Shown piece by piece: positions 9,590 to 20,849 of a stretch of DNA of 54,049 nt (position 1 is its first letter; every line of letters begins with the position of its first letter). The notes under the pieces were generated by a model. It saw only the letters and a list, made by a program, of their open reading frames with translations, searched no databases and had not been told where the DNA came from. Source of the DNA: Symbiodinium natans (Eukaryota > Sar > Dinophyceae > Suessiales > Symbiodiniaceae); NCBI GenBank assembly GCA_905221605.1, contig CAJNDS010000892.1, positions 1-54,049 on the forward strand. The letters are read 5' to 3'. A program made the position numbers and the translations under genes.

Positions 9590-9954
9590 TTGGCTATGAA
9601 GCAAGGTGTCCTTTCTCGCAAGATGCATTCGACTTCACGGAACATCTTCCAGGCATCTCTGCAGTGGTCGGCCCAACAAACCGTCTGCAAAACAGGGCAA
9701 TACACGAATGCTCCTGGGAAGTCTCCACGAAAGCCTAATTTCCGCAATAGCGGATGCTCTGACGACATTTTCCAGGCATGAAGACGTCGACCATTTGTAT
9801 TGCTAGGAGTTTCTGGCTCTGAAGCTGACATTCCTTCACGTCGACGAACAACCTTGTGCACTTCGTCTGCACTTCTGCTCCATTCCAGATGCGTAGCCAA
9901 AGGCACGACATCAAAATCACGCGGAATCTTGTACTTTCCACGAGTCTTCACCTG
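9590..9954 (-). CDS. exon of unknown function
   Basis: The frame is open from a clear acceptor (TTTTCTTTTAACAG, AG at 9955-9956) to a TAA at 9586. Codons are GC-biased at third positions. The product is about 120 residues, with KTRGKYKIPRDFDVVPLATH, a Ser/Thr-rich linker and LGFRGDFPGAFVYCPVLQTV. No domain recognised. It may join the small exon at 10478-10580 and belong to the same transcript as the F-box modules. The last codons before the stop may be intron. Confidence 0.4.
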
Positions 9955-10477
9955 CTGTTAAAAGAAAACAATGTGAAATAGTATATGTGTGAAAAATTAT
10001 TTTTGACGCGCGTGCCCGCCTGTGGCTCAAGTTCTTTGCGGCCTGGAATCTGGGGCTGATGGACATCATCTCTGCAAGAGTCCTCCAGTCTCAACGCGTG
10101 AAGCTAACCAAAGAAATCAGTTTGCCAAAGCTTACAGCCGCTTCCCTAAGCTTCCAGCCGCCTCTCCATGAGATGTCTTTACCTCATTTACGACGGCCTC
10201 ACATACTGCAATATAGGTCACTGCTAAGCCATTCACAGGAAACGCCAGCTGGTCTCATTCTACTTCCAGCCTGCTCTATGCGATGCAGCATAGGTATCAT
10301 CCAGGGCCTCACGTCTAGCTGTTCATCATGTCAAACAAAAAGAAAATGAATTTACAACAAAAAAACAATACATTGTGGGCTAGCATCTGTAGAGCAGATC
10401 CATCGCCAGGTAGATTCGCTTCTGTCTGCTTATGGGCGTCCTCGTGTGCGTAAAAATCAGAACAAGCGAATTCTTAC
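9955..10477 (-). other. inferred intron, GT-AG
   Basis: The donor reads CGCAAAC|GTAAGAATTC and the acceptor TTTTCTTTTAACAG on the minus strand. Nothing else is recognisable inside. The pairing is inferred. Confidence 0.35.
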
Positions 10478-10580
10478 GTTTGCGAGAATCTCCAGCACGT
10501 GTCTGATAAATAACGACATGTGCGGCTGCCTCTGGATCGGAGTCTTTGCTGCCTTGATTCTCGGAAGTTGCGGAAGAGGC
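10478..10580 (-). CDS. small exon, unassigned
   Basis: A 103-nt block lies between a CACACTGCAG acceptor and a GTAAG donor. It codes for an Ala/Ser/Asp-rich peptide (ASSATSENQGSKDSDPEAA, then HVVIYQTRAGDSRK). Supported only by splice signals and codon bias. Confidence 0.35.
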
Positions 10581-11211
10581 CTGCAGTGTGAAACTTGAAG
10601 CCAACCACAGTGCACACGTTAGGCCCAGTGGTTCGTTTTCATTCCTGTTTAAACTTGGCTAACAGTCACGGCGGGCCGCTGAGGTTTCGTCATGTCTAAG
10701 CTTCCAGCTGCTTGAGCTTGTCTACTTCGGCGAAGTCGCTTCATGTCACTCAAACAAGCCTCGCAGAAAACGCTTGGCCCTTGCTGGACAGCGGACCAGA
10801 AAGCATAATCTCATGTCAATGGAGCGGCAGCCTCTTCGATGTCACGTAGCGCGTCCTTCATCCAGGGCCTCATGCGCAGTTGATTTACGAAGGCGCACAC
10901 ATATGGATTTATTGAGAACGCAAAGCGGACATAGAGCAGGCCAGCATCTCTAAGCCAGATCCGCAGAAGTCCGCTTCATCTTGATGAGTTTGCGTCTGAA
11001 GCTCGGCCTTAAGGCGCGTAGATATAAACAAACGAGGACACCAATGTATAATGAATTTTATAGCGCGCCTCGATTCGAAAAATTTTTTCTGCCTTTGCCG
11101 GATTGAAGTATTCTTTCCCAGAAAGCTGGCTTTTCCAATGAGGCACCTGACGCAACTAGAAGCTACGAGGTTGTAACACCGACGTGAAAGGTATTCTGAC
11201 ACGCGCGAGGC
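10581..11211. other. unassigned gap
   Basis: Minus-strand frames are open in part (to 10909), but no domain or clear splice pair could be set. Probably intron between the exons at 11212 and 10580. Three segments near 10140-10330, 10690 and 10855 share similar wording (such as ATCCAGGGCCTCA), suggesting old dispersed repeats. Confidence 0.3.
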
Positions 11212-11567
11212 CTTCAGCTTCGGAGCTAAGCAGACTTCACTCCATTGGTGTCGCCGGTGCGTGACATTTACGTGAATGCCGTCCTCGTCGACTTTCACGG
11301 CGAAAAAGTGACGATTGTGCCCTATCAGGTACCGGCCAATGTTTTGCAGCTCGTCCGCAGAAACCGTTCTCAAACACTTCCTTGGCAACGATTCATGAAG
11401 CTTCTATGGAAAAGTAGATATTCAATGCAAGCCTGGCGACGAAAATGGCTGCAGCATTCTGTTTCCATCAGCGAAGGCCTTGAACGGTCCGTCGCAGGTG
11501 TAGCCCACCTTTATCCCATGCGCCCTCAGGCTGTCGACGAGACAAACGTCTTTGAATTTCACATCTC
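11212..11567 (-). CDS. two exons with a papain-like His box
   Basis: Exon 1 (11479-11567) reads VKFKDVCLVDSLRAHGIKV and then GYTCDGPFK. Exon 2 (11212-11403) reads KLHESLPRKCLRTVSADELQ, then GRYLIGHNRHFFAVKVDEDG, then a Trp-containing end. They are joined by a 75-nt intron with donor AAG|GCCTTC and acceptor CCATAG|AAG, phase 0. The NRHFFAVKV segment followed by a short strand is the usual setting of the catalytic His in papain-fold peptidases and Josephin- or OTU-like deubiquitinases. The Cys part is not in these exons, so the assignment is weak. Exon 2 probably ends at another AAG|GC donor. The 5' edge of exon 1 is also the edge of the 2.4 kb duplication. Confidence 0.45.
11404..11478 (-). 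other. inferred 75-nt GC-AG intron
   Basis: Donor TTCAAG|GCCTTCG, acceptor CTTTTCCATAG|AAGCTT. It keeps phase and removes an in-frame TGA. Similar in size and donor to the intron at 7011-7088. Confidence 0.5.
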
Positions 11568-13976
11568 CTGGCGTGAGTCAATATGAAATATTTGGCTTGC
11601 GGACTCGAGATGGCCGCGCCTGTGTTCAGCTTGCGCTCCTTCTTGCATCGCAATCTGGCAGAGTTGCGCCCTAAAAACAACGATTGACGTGTGCTCTGAA
11701 AATACTCACGCGACACAAAGTGAATCAGATCTTGCTTTTGCTAACTATACTGTAAAAAATCAATGCCTTATATTCAAGGTCCTTGGCGGGCAAAGCCTCT
11801 GTACCAGTCGGATCTGGAGATTTTCTTCCATGTTCTCGACTCCTTCAAAAATAAAACAGATCAATGCAATTCTGCCGATGCAAATGCGTCCTCGGACACA
11901 TGGATGTTCTTGCTGCTGCGCATGCGGGCGAACATTCCTTTCGCGATCATGTCGCCTTGAATGCAAATACAAGCTAAGATAAACTGACATCAATAAACAT
12001 TTTTCTAATCAGCCAAGGAACAAAGACGCATGTGCGTCTGGTCGACTCCATCAGCCACACTCTGCTTCTTGCAGAAGCCGAACGATTTCCCTGATGAAGC
12101 GACACATATTTGAGTTGTTGTCAGCAGCTTAATCGCGAAAAAGATCAGCTCAGTGGCAGGTTATCTCAGTGTTCCGTTCGTCCGGATCACACTGGAACAT
12201 CGTGTGCCTGTGGAACACAGACTAAGAAATCGCACTACCCCAGAAATCATCTTACAGGCAACTCTAAGTCGCAGACAGACGACTCGCCGCAAGCCTGTTC
12301 CACAAGCGTGGTTTGAATCGGTTTGATTCGCACTTAGTTAAATTTTCAGTTCAAATAAGCGCAGCTTTCGAGGTTGTTGAGCTTCTCGATATTCGGCATC
12401 GGACGTTTTCGAGACCTTGCCAACAGCAGCTACATTGATACTATCGCAAACGTTTTATGATTCTTCGAGGGCTAAGAATGCGACACAATGACTCGCCAAG
12501 GATACCCTGCCCCACGCCTGTACATGCCACGTTCGAACGTATTTTTGCACCGGTCAGATGTGATGAAACATATCAGCGAGACGTCTCCAGCTTCAGCAAT
12601 TGATCAATGGCAGCATGCTCGCGTTGCACGGGCCTCGGACATTAACAACACTGCCAATTACACTGTAAAGCTTTGTGCAGCGGTCTTGTTTTGGCTTTCA
12701 TAATGATTCTTGATCACAGGTTCATGCGCACTTGCCTGACACGGTGCAACGTTCAGGACTTGAGCTAGTTGAGTCAAGTCTCTGCTGCTCGTTCTTTGTC
12801 CTGCAGAATTTCACGCGCGGGCAAACGTTCGTAGTTCATATAATTTATTATCTTTTCTGGAAGAGTCCTTCTCCAGTGGCCACCGCAGTCCAGGTACCCT
12901 GAACGAATCAGGCAAAGCAGGGATCACTGACAACATTAATTGACTAAGTCAAATCATGACATTTGGCTCGGAGCATGGCACTTTGCCAAGCGATGCACTT
13001 TACCCGGCTTCAACTGTGGAGTCCTCGGACATAGCGTTGATCAGCAAAAACAAAAAGAATGCAGCGATAATGATATCAGTGGACTCCAAGGTCTGAGTCG
13101 GCTCAGCAGCTTGAAGCCTTAGTGAAAAGCTCAACACGAAGGCGACATAATGCACGAAACGTCTGACGCTGATCCGGCAAAGGTGGAATTAAGTGTCACG
13201 CTCCTTCAAAAACTCAGCAGGCGTGATCACGGCAGAGGATTTCCTTGCAGGAAAAAACAAATTCATCAGCGAGCCTCCGCGCAGATATTTAAGGGTGAAG
13301 CAAGTCCGTCCGCCAGCGAGGAAGCCGCACAACCGGTCCACCTCAGTGCGTCGGCATACTGATCTTCGAAAATACAGCAGGCACTGATGTAGCTATTTTT
13401 TGCCCAAGTGACTTGGAACGCCAGAAGTACCGTGCTCATCACACCTGGCGCTGCGAATTTAACCGGCAGCTGTTGCAAAATTGTTGTTATACATGCAACC
13501 CAGCAACTGCACTTCGTCGTCATCCGCGAACCAAAAGGGAAAGCGAACCATTGCAGGTCCTTGGTACGGAACAGTGTTCGTGTGTGTGTGTGTGTGTGTC
13601 TGTGTGTGTGTCTGTGTCTGCATGCTGTGTTTTTCAATTTACATCTCGAAATTCAAAGACATTGTCTGAGGCTTGCGCGGCCTGTCAAAGGATCGCAAAA
13701 GATTGCAAGTCAATGCTAGTGCCAAAGCTGCGCTCAGACATATGCAAGGTGTTATTACTTTCTGCTCAATCCTTGCACGCGAAAAAATGACTTGCAAATG
13801 CAAAGTTGCAGGTCAAAACTACAACTAAGTATGATATTTTCACCGACAAAGGAAGTAAGAGTCGCCTCAAGTCTTTCTCATGGCCATAGAACCATCGTCC
13901 TCTCCTAGGAAAACATACAACAAAGAGCTATTTAAATGCCCGTGTGCGAGCTCCGGTCTCACGGCAGCTCCACGTT
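11545..13976. repeat. 2.4 kb tandem duplication, copy A
   Basis: Copy A starts inside the exon at AACGTCTTTGAATTTC and runs to the same join in copy B, 2432 bp later. The two copies are near-identical with small indels. No complete gene is visible. A GT microsatellite is inside. On the minus strand around 13500-13560 one frame (VRFPFWFADDDEVQLLGCM) has biased codons and is identical in both copies, so an exon of the neighbouring gene may be buried here. Confidence 0.9.
13577..13622. repeat. GT microsatellite in copy A
   Basis: Interrupted (GT)n run with CTGTGT interruptions. Longer than its partner in copy B. Confidence 0.9.
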
Positions 13977-16372
13977 AACGTCTTTGAATTTCACATCTCC
14001 TGGCGTGGGTCAATATGAAATATTTGGCTTGCGCACTCGAGATGGCCGCGCCTGTGTTCAGCTTGCGCTCCTTCTTGTATCGCAATCTGGCAGAGTTGCG
14101 TCCTAAAAACAACGATTGACGTGTGCTCTCAAAATACACACGCGACACAAAGTGAATCAGATCTTGCTTTTGCTAACAATACTGTAAAAAACCAATGCCT
14201 TATAATCAAGGTCCTTGGCGGGCAAAGCCTCTGTACCAGTCGGATCTGGAGATTTTCTTCCATGTTCTCGACTCCTTCAAAAAAAAACAGATCAATGCAA
14301 TTATACCGATGCACATGCGTCCTCGGACACATGGATGTTCTTGCTGCTGCGCATGCGAGCGAACATTCCTTTCGCGATCATGTCGCCTTGAATGCAAATA
14401 ACAGCTAAGATAAACTGACATCAATAAACATTTTTCTAAACAGCCAAGAAACAAAGACGCATGTGCGTCTGGTTGACTTCATCAGCCACACTCTGCTTCT
14501 TGCAGAAGCCGAACGGTTTCCCTGATGAAGCGACACATATTTGAGTTGTTGTCAGCAGCTTAATCGCGAAAAAGATCAGCTCAGTGGCAGGTTATCTCAG
14601 TGTTCAGTTCGTCCAACATCGTGCGCCTGTGGAACACAGATTAAGAAATCGCACTACTCCAGAAATCATCTTACAGGCAACTCTAAGTCGCAGACAGACG
14701 ACCCGCCGCAAGCCTGCTCCACAAGCGTGGTTGGAATCGGTTTGATTCGCACTTAATTAAAATTTCAGTTCAAATAAGCGCAGCTTTCGAGGTTGTTGAG
14801 CTTCTCGATATTCGGCATCGGACGTTTTCGAGACCTTGCCAACAGCAGCTACATTGATACTATCGCAAACGTTTTATGATCCTTCGAGGGCTAAGAATGC
14901 CACACAATGACTCGCCAACGGTACCCTGCCCCACGCCTGTACATGCCACGTTCGAACGTGTTTTTCTACCGGTCAGATGTGATGAAATATATCAGCGAGA
15001 CCTCTCCAGCTTCAGCAATTGATCAATGGCAGCATGCTCGCGTTGCACGGGCCTCGTACATTAACAACACTGCCAATTACACTGCAAAGCTTTGCGCAGC
15101 GGTCTTGTTTTGGCTTTCATAATGATTCTTGATCACAGGTTCATGCACACTTGCGTGACACGGCGCAACGTTCAAGCCTTGAGCTAGTTGAGTCAAGTCT
15201 CTGCTGCTCGTTCTTTGTCCTGCAGAATTTCACGCGCGGGCAAACGTTCGTGGTTCATATAATTTATTATCTTTTCTGGAAGAGTCCTTCTCCAGTGGCC
15301 ACCGCAGTCCAGGTACCCTGAACGAATCAGGCAAAGCAGGGATCACAGAAGATTAATTGACTAAGTCAAATCATGACATTTGGCTCGGAGCATGGCACTT
15401 TGCCAAGCGATGCACTTTACCCGGCTTCAACTGTGGAGTCCTCGGACATAGCGTTGATCAGCAAAAACAAAAAGAATGCAGCGATAATGATATCAGTGGA
15501 CTCCAAGGTCTGAGTCGGCTCAGCAGCTTGAAGCCTTAGTGAAAAGCTCAACACGAAGCGACATAATGCACGCAACGTCTGACGCTGATCCGGCAAGGTG
15601 GAATTAAGTGTCACGCTCCTTCAAAAACTCAGCAGGCGTGATCACGGCAGAGGATTTCCTTGCAGGAAAAAAATTATCGGCGAGCCTCCGCGCCGATATT
15701 TAAGGGTGAAGCAAGTCCGTCCGCCAGCGAGGAAGCCGCGCAACCGGTCCACCTCAGTGCGTCGGCATACTGATCTTCGAAAATACAGCAGGCACGGATG
15801 TAGCTATTTTTTGCCCAAGTGACTTGGAACGCCAGAAGTACCGTGCTCATCACACCTTGCGCTGCGAATTTAACCGGCAGCTGTTGCAAAATTGCTGTTA
15901 GACATGCAACCCAGCAACTGCACTTCGTCGTCATCCGCGAACCAAAAGGGAAAGCGAACCATTGCAGGTCCTTGGTGCGAAACGGTGTTCGTGTGTGTGT
16001 GTGTGTGTGTCTGTGTCTGCATGCTGTGTTTTTCAATTTACATCTCCAAATTCAAAGACATTGTCTGAGGCTTGAGCGGACTGTCAAAGGATCACAAAAG
16101 ATTGCAAGTCAATGCTCGTGCCAAAGCTGCGCTCAGACATATACAAGGCCTTATTACTTTCTGCTCAATCCTTGCACGCGAAAAAAAGACTTGCAAATGC
16201 AAAGTTGCAGGTCAAAACTACAGCTAAGTATGATCATTCACCAATAAAAAAAAAGAGTCGCCTCAAGTCTTTCTCATGGCCATAGAACCATCGTCATCTG
16301 ATAAGAAAACACACAAGAAAGAGCTATTTAAATGCCGCTATGCGAGCTCCGGTCTCACGGAAGCTTCACGTT
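13977..16372. repeat. 2.4 kb tandem duplication, copy B
   Basis: Copy B runs from AACGTCTTTGAATTTC to the CTCCGGTCTCACGG segment also found at the end of copy A. It is 36 bp shorter than A because of small deletions (for example near 14612 and in the GT run). It contains only the first part of the interrupted exon, so that exon is truncated here. Confidence 0.9.
15990..16020. repeat. GT microsatellite in copy B
   Basis: Shorter (GT)n run at the equivalent place in the second copy. Confidence 0.9.
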
Positions 16373-17233
16373 TTCTTTGTGTTTTTGTTGCTTTTGTTTT
16401 CAAGCCGTTTTCTTCTGCAGTGCTGCAAGTGCAGAGATGATGACATTGACCTGCTAAGAAATCGAGGCTGAGCGTTGTTCAGATGTGGGTTTTTCCTAAG
16501 GATGAGACTCCTTACAACTTATACTGAAACCAAGGGTGGATGATGCTTTGCAAGACCAAGACCGCCTTCAACATGAAATTCCCTACAACCCATCCTGAAA
16601 CCAAGAACAGTAATGCTTTGAAAACTCATGATTGCTTTCAAAACTGACTATGTTTCTGAAGCGTACGCAGTCCTTTGAGGAGATCAGGAACCCGTATCAG
16701 TGGAAGCGCAAATCTAGACAGCCTAGTGCTACATTTGTCTTTTTTTGGTCACAAGCCTAGCTGACTGTGGTTCGTGTTGCAGGCAACGGCACACGTGAGC
16801 AAGCTTTGGAAAAAGCGACGAGGGGAAGGATCTATGCACAGACGTCCCGGTCACAGCCTAACATCTTCACAAACCCAGATGTCATCTAAAAAAAACTAAA
16901 GTTAAAGCCACGGAGCAAGGCTTTGACCTATAAAGAGGGACCGTGTCTATCAAGACTCCCGATCAGCGTCCTCTCAGATTGCTTGACCTTAGAGTTCATT
17001 TCGGCCACAAGACTCAATTATGAGAATGATCATGACGTATGGGTAAGGCAGGCTGCGTCGAATGCAGGAGCCTCTTGCCGCGCTGAAGGCACTCTCCGCA
17101 GATGAACCTTATTAAAAACTTGTAGATACTGATTTGTTACGACATGCAAGAGTAGGAATATGGATCACCAGCTAGGCTCACAGCGTGTTCTGAGCAAAGG
17201 CACTTCTGTCCGGAGCGCCCTGATCGACTAAAT
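16373..17233. other. no feature seen
   Basis: Mixed sequence without a long frame or clear repeat. Two short segments around 16500 and 16570 share the wording ACTCCTTACAACTTAT / TTCCCTACAACCCATC followed by CTGAAACCAAG, a weak local duplication. Confidence 0.4.
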
Positions 17234-17904
17234 CTACAGCATAACATTTACTTTAGGCACCGTGGTCACTCGGCCTCCCTCCGACCCTGCCACAGGGGTC
17301 TGTAGTTGCCGCAAACGTCGCAGAGCGTCTCCGGATTGCTCCAGTTCTTCTGGTGCCTCACAAAAAAAAGCATCTATCAGACTCAGCAAATAACAATAAG
17401 TAAGGGCGTCGCCAGAGCGACTTATCGGCACGGTAGGACGTCACCAGCGCTACCTGAAGCGAAAAATAAAGACGAAAAAGAAACGAGCAAGTTTGGACAG
17501 CCTTGGTCTCGCCAAACTTCACCTTCTTCTTCTTTGGCTTGTTGAGATTCAAGATAGGCTTGACCTTCACGATAAATATGTTAAGTCTTTTTATGAGCAT
17601 TGCCCGTGCTGTAGACGAATCCGACTGCGTGCATTAGCCAATCAGAACTAATGCCTAGCCTTTTTAGTAGCACCTATATAGGTGCGCATGGCCTGCTGCT
17701 TCTCTTGCATCCTCCGTTGAAATTCTTTGACCGCAAGCTAGAAACATGTAGGGTCGAACGTGCGAAAGACAAAAATGAGAGCGGGGCCATCGCTCGCTCG
17801 TTCTTCTTCCAGGTCGTGTGCGGCGAGTCCTTCTTCTTCTCGCTCTTGTTACCGCTCTTGCTGGTGTTCTTCTTGCCGCTGTTTCTGCCTTTGTTCCTGC
17901 CCAT
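17234..17904 (-). CDS. small spliced lysine-rich gene, function unknown
   Basis: Five blocks read in order on the minus strand. Exon 1 (about 17794-17904) starts at ATG: MGRNKGRNSGKKNTSKSG, then KKKDSPHTTWKKNER. Exon 2 (17674-17737) has KEFQRRMQEKQQAMR. Exon 3 (17502-17564) has LNLNKPKKKKVKFGETK, flanked by an AAG|GC donor. Exon 4 (from 17453) has VALVTSYRADKSLWRR. Exon 5 (17234-17356) has APEELEQSGDALRRLRQLQT and ends at a TAG. The codons AAG, AAC, AGC and CTG dominate, unlike the flanks. The KPKKKKVKF run looks like a nuclear localisation signal. A nuclear or nucleolar basic protein is likely, but I do not recognise the family. Exon borders other than those of exons 2 and 3 are approximate. 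A TTTGAG just before the ATG could accept a spliced leader. Confidence 0.5.
17670..17685. repeat. 16-bp perfect palindrome
   Basis: GCACCTATATAGGTGC is a perfect palindrome at the 3' edge of exon 2 of the small basic gene. It contains the proposed GT donor, so pairing in RNA could affect splicing. Confidence 0.9.
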
Positions 17905-18264
17905 GTCGCCTCAAAGCAGATCACAAATTGAATAACATCTACGTTTCTTGTTTAGTCTACAATAGCTGGCCTTCGGCGTGCAAGCAAAAAACAAAAGGAT
18001 TGCGACGCAAGAATGCTTGAGCAGAACTGAGCATCGCAGTGGCTAAGCTTCGCTCATGCATGCTGATGTGCAACACACGTAGCAGCTACTTGCAGTTCAC
18101 TGAAAATCCCCACGCTGCAGATCTCCAACCTTTCTCGCCAATCACATCGCAACAGTCCATGTCAGGTTGGCCTGGGCGTCGTGGCATTTCTCGATAACCC
18201 ATAGACCTAAACCTTGTCGATGTCGAGCGTAAGCTAGGTGGTCAAAAAGTTTGTAGAAGTCATA
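17905..18264. other. no feature seen
   Basis: Upstream flank of the small basic gene. No coding frame, repeat or clear promoter element is visible. Dinoflagellates generally lack a standard TATA box. Confidence 0.4.
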
Positions 18265-19738
18265 CAATAGGGATTTGCCGTGCCGAGCGAAAGTTACCTA
18301 TGCAAAAATCACAATCTTTGCAAAACCATACAAAACACTGACTAAAAACACTAAAAATTACCACTTCGAGCATCCCCACCGAGACCCTCGAATCCAAGCC
18401 CCTCTCTAAATGCCTGAAACCGCAAATCTACGTCCCTTTCGGAAGCTGGGTCTGTTACCTGCTTATTGCTTCCGGTACAGTTGCCCGCCTGCCTGCTTGG
18501 CATGTTTTTTGCATCCGGTACAGAGGTACAGTTGCCCGCGCCCGGTACAGTTGCCCGCCTGAGCCATCTTGGCTTGCTCTTTGCATGTGGCCACATTTCC
18601 GGTACAGTTACCCGCCTGAGCCTCCCTGGCCTGCTTAGTGTCCTGACTCCTTGCTGTCTGCCTGTGGTCCTCAATGACGTACTGCCTTCTGTCCTGAGAG
18701 TCGCGTCACATGATGTGCGCCGCCGTTTGTCCTTAAAATCTAACAACCCCACTTGTCCGGTGGGGAAAAACGCAGCAAAACAAACACCAAAATTGTATGG
18801 ATTTGCGGTGCCGAGCGAAAGCTAACTGTGCAAAAAATCACAGTCCTTGCAAAACCATACAAAACACTGACTAAAAACACTCAAAACAAAAAAAACGCAG
18901 CAAAACAATCACCAAAATCAATTTTGACACGCGTGCTGTAGGGATTTGCGGTACCGAGCGAAAGCTACCTATGCAAAAATCACAATCTTTGCAAAACCAT
19001 ACAAAACACTGACTAAAAACACTTTAAAAAAAAAACGCAGCAAAACAAACACCAAAATCAATTTTGACACGCGTGCTGTAGGGATTTGCGGTGCCGAGCG
19101 AAAGCTAACTGTGCAAAAAATCACAGTCCTTGCAAAACCATACAAAACACTGACTAAAAACACTCAAAACAAAAAAAGCAGCAAAACAATCACCAAAATC
19201 AATTTTGACACGCGTGCTGTAGGGATTTGCGGTGCCGAGCGAAAGCTACCTATGCAAAAATCACAATCTTTGCAAAACCATACAAAACACTGACTAAAAA
19301 CACTAAAAAAAAACGCAGCAAAACAAACACCAAAATCAATTTTGACACGCGTGCTGTAGGGATTTGCTGTGCCGAGCGAAAGCTAACTGTGCAAAAAAAT
19401 CACAGTCCTTGCAAAACCATACAAAACACTGACTAAAAACACCAAAAAAAAAACGCAGCAAAACAATCACCAAAATCAATTTTGACACGCGTGCTGTAGG
19501 GATTTGCGGTGCCGAGCGAAAGCTACCTATGCAAAAATCACAATCTTTGCAAAACCATACAAAACACTGACTAAAAACACCCAAAAAAAAAGGCAGCAAA
19601 ACAAACGCCAAAATCAATTTTGACACGCGTGCTGTAGGGATTTGCTGTGCCGAGCGCAAGCTAGCTACACAAAACCATACGAAACACTGAATAAAATCAC
19701 TCAAAAACAAGAAAGCAGCAAAACAAACACCAAAATCA
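18265..19738. repeat. dimeric ~140-bp satellite array
   Basis: About eight units of 136-148 bp. Each contains GGGATTTGCGGTGCCGAGCG, a short variable part, CAAAACCATACAAAACACTG and CAAAATCAATTTTGACACGC. Two sub-types alternate. Type A has CTACCTATGCAAAAATCACAATC. Type B has CTAACTGTG and CACAGTCC. The order is A, insertion, B, A, B, A, B, A and a divergent last unit. This is a higher-order repeat with a ~280 bp dimer. Confidence 0.88.
18359..18772. repeat. insertion with CCGGTACAGTTGCCCGCCTG repeats
   Basis: About 414 bp interrupts the first unit of the satellite. It contains four imperfect copies of CCGGTACAGTTGCCCGCCTG between about 18474 and 18620, spaced 40-60 bp apart. No open frame with a known domain and no clear terminal repeats were seen. 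Confidence 0.7.
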
Positions 19739-19795
19739 ACGTTGAGAGCCTAAGTAAATACTATTTATCAACAATGCATGGATTTTTCCTGTTGC

Positions 19796-19990
19796 TGTTT
19801 TTTTCTAGGAGACAGACACGGCGGACCGATAACAGTACCACCGTGTCGTGTCTGCTACAATCAGAGATGGCGAGATAACAATAAAACAAGGAAGGGGGGA
19901 GACAGTGGACCGATAACAGTACCACTGTGTTCAGGGACCGATAACAGTACCCCGCTTTCCCGGCGGCCGATAACAGCACGCCGAGTTGAG
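19796..19990. repeat. four copies of a GGACCGATAACAGTACC motif
   Basis: The motif GGACCGATAACAGTACC (the last copy is diverged: GGCCGATAACAGCACG) occurs near 19823, 19907, 19935 and 19965 with spacing shrinking from 84 to about 30 bp. No gene nearby explains it. Confidence 0.75.
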
Positions 19991-20149
19991 ATAAAAATGA
20001 TTTCACTCTAAGCTCGGCGCTTGCGAAAATGCGAGTGAGGACGTGTCCATACCTGCACGACGCCAAAGATAACCTAACGAACGATTTTTAAAGTATTTTT
20101 TTAAAATATTGTAATTCAAAGAGCACGATGCCTATGATCTACTATCAAA

Positions 20150-20845
20150 AGGGATGCCTGGGGATGGCTCGGGCTCGTGATTTAGTATTGGGAGAGGCCT
20201 GGGCTCGTGATTTAGTATTGGGGTGAGGCTCGGGCTCGTGATTTAGTATTGGGGGGATGCCCGGGCTCGTGATTTAGTATTGAGGGGAGGTCCGGGCTCG
20301 TAATTTAGTATTGGGAGATGGCCCGATGCTTTTTTAATAGTTTTAAAAGTTTTAAAAGTTTAATAGTTTTAAAAGTTTTAAAAGTTTTGAAAGTTCAGGA
20401 ATCTCATGCCAGGTTAGTATTGGAGTGAGGCCCGGGCTCGTGATTTAGTATTGGGGGGAGGCCCGGGCTCGTGATTTAGTATTGGGGTGAGGCTCGGGCT
20501 CGTGATTTAATATTGGGGGGAGGCCCGGGCTCGTGATTTAGTATTGGGAGGACGCCCGGGCTCGTGATTTAGTATTGGGGTGAGGCTCGGGCTCGTGATT
20601 TAGTATTGGGGGGAGGCCCGGGCTCGTGATTTAGTATTGGGGTGAGGCTCGGGCTCGTGATTTAGTATTGGGGAGAGGCCTGGGCTCGTGATTTAGTATT
20701 GGGGTGAGGCTCGGGCTCGTGATTTAGTATTAGGGGGAGGCCCGGGCTCGTGATTTAGTATTGGGGGAAGGCTGGGGCTCGTGATTTAGTATTGGGGGAA
20801 GGCTCGGGCTCGTGATTTAGTATTGGGAAGAGGCCCGGGGCTCTG
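20150..20845. repeat. ~32-bp GC-rich minisatellite
   Basis: About 18 copies of a unit built on GGGCTCGTGATTTAGTATTG plus a G-rich linker. Two linker forms (GGGGGGAGGCCC and GGGGTGAGGCTC) often alternate, giving a partial dimer. The array is split by an AT-rich block at 20328-20405 made of the same 9-mers as the array to the right. Confidence 0.92.
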
Positions 20846-20849
20846 GCCA

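Noticed and set aside
10005-10031. Possible spliced-leader relic (TGTGGCTCAAG)
   Set aside because: Only the last nine bases match the dinoflagellate spliced leader; the CCGTAGCCATTTT part is missing. A similar weak match on the minus strand at 41472-41485 was dropped for the same reason.
18466-18825. 119-codon plus-strand open frame
   Set aside because: It runs through the CCGGTACAG repeats and into the satellite; residues follow the repeat period and no domain is visible.
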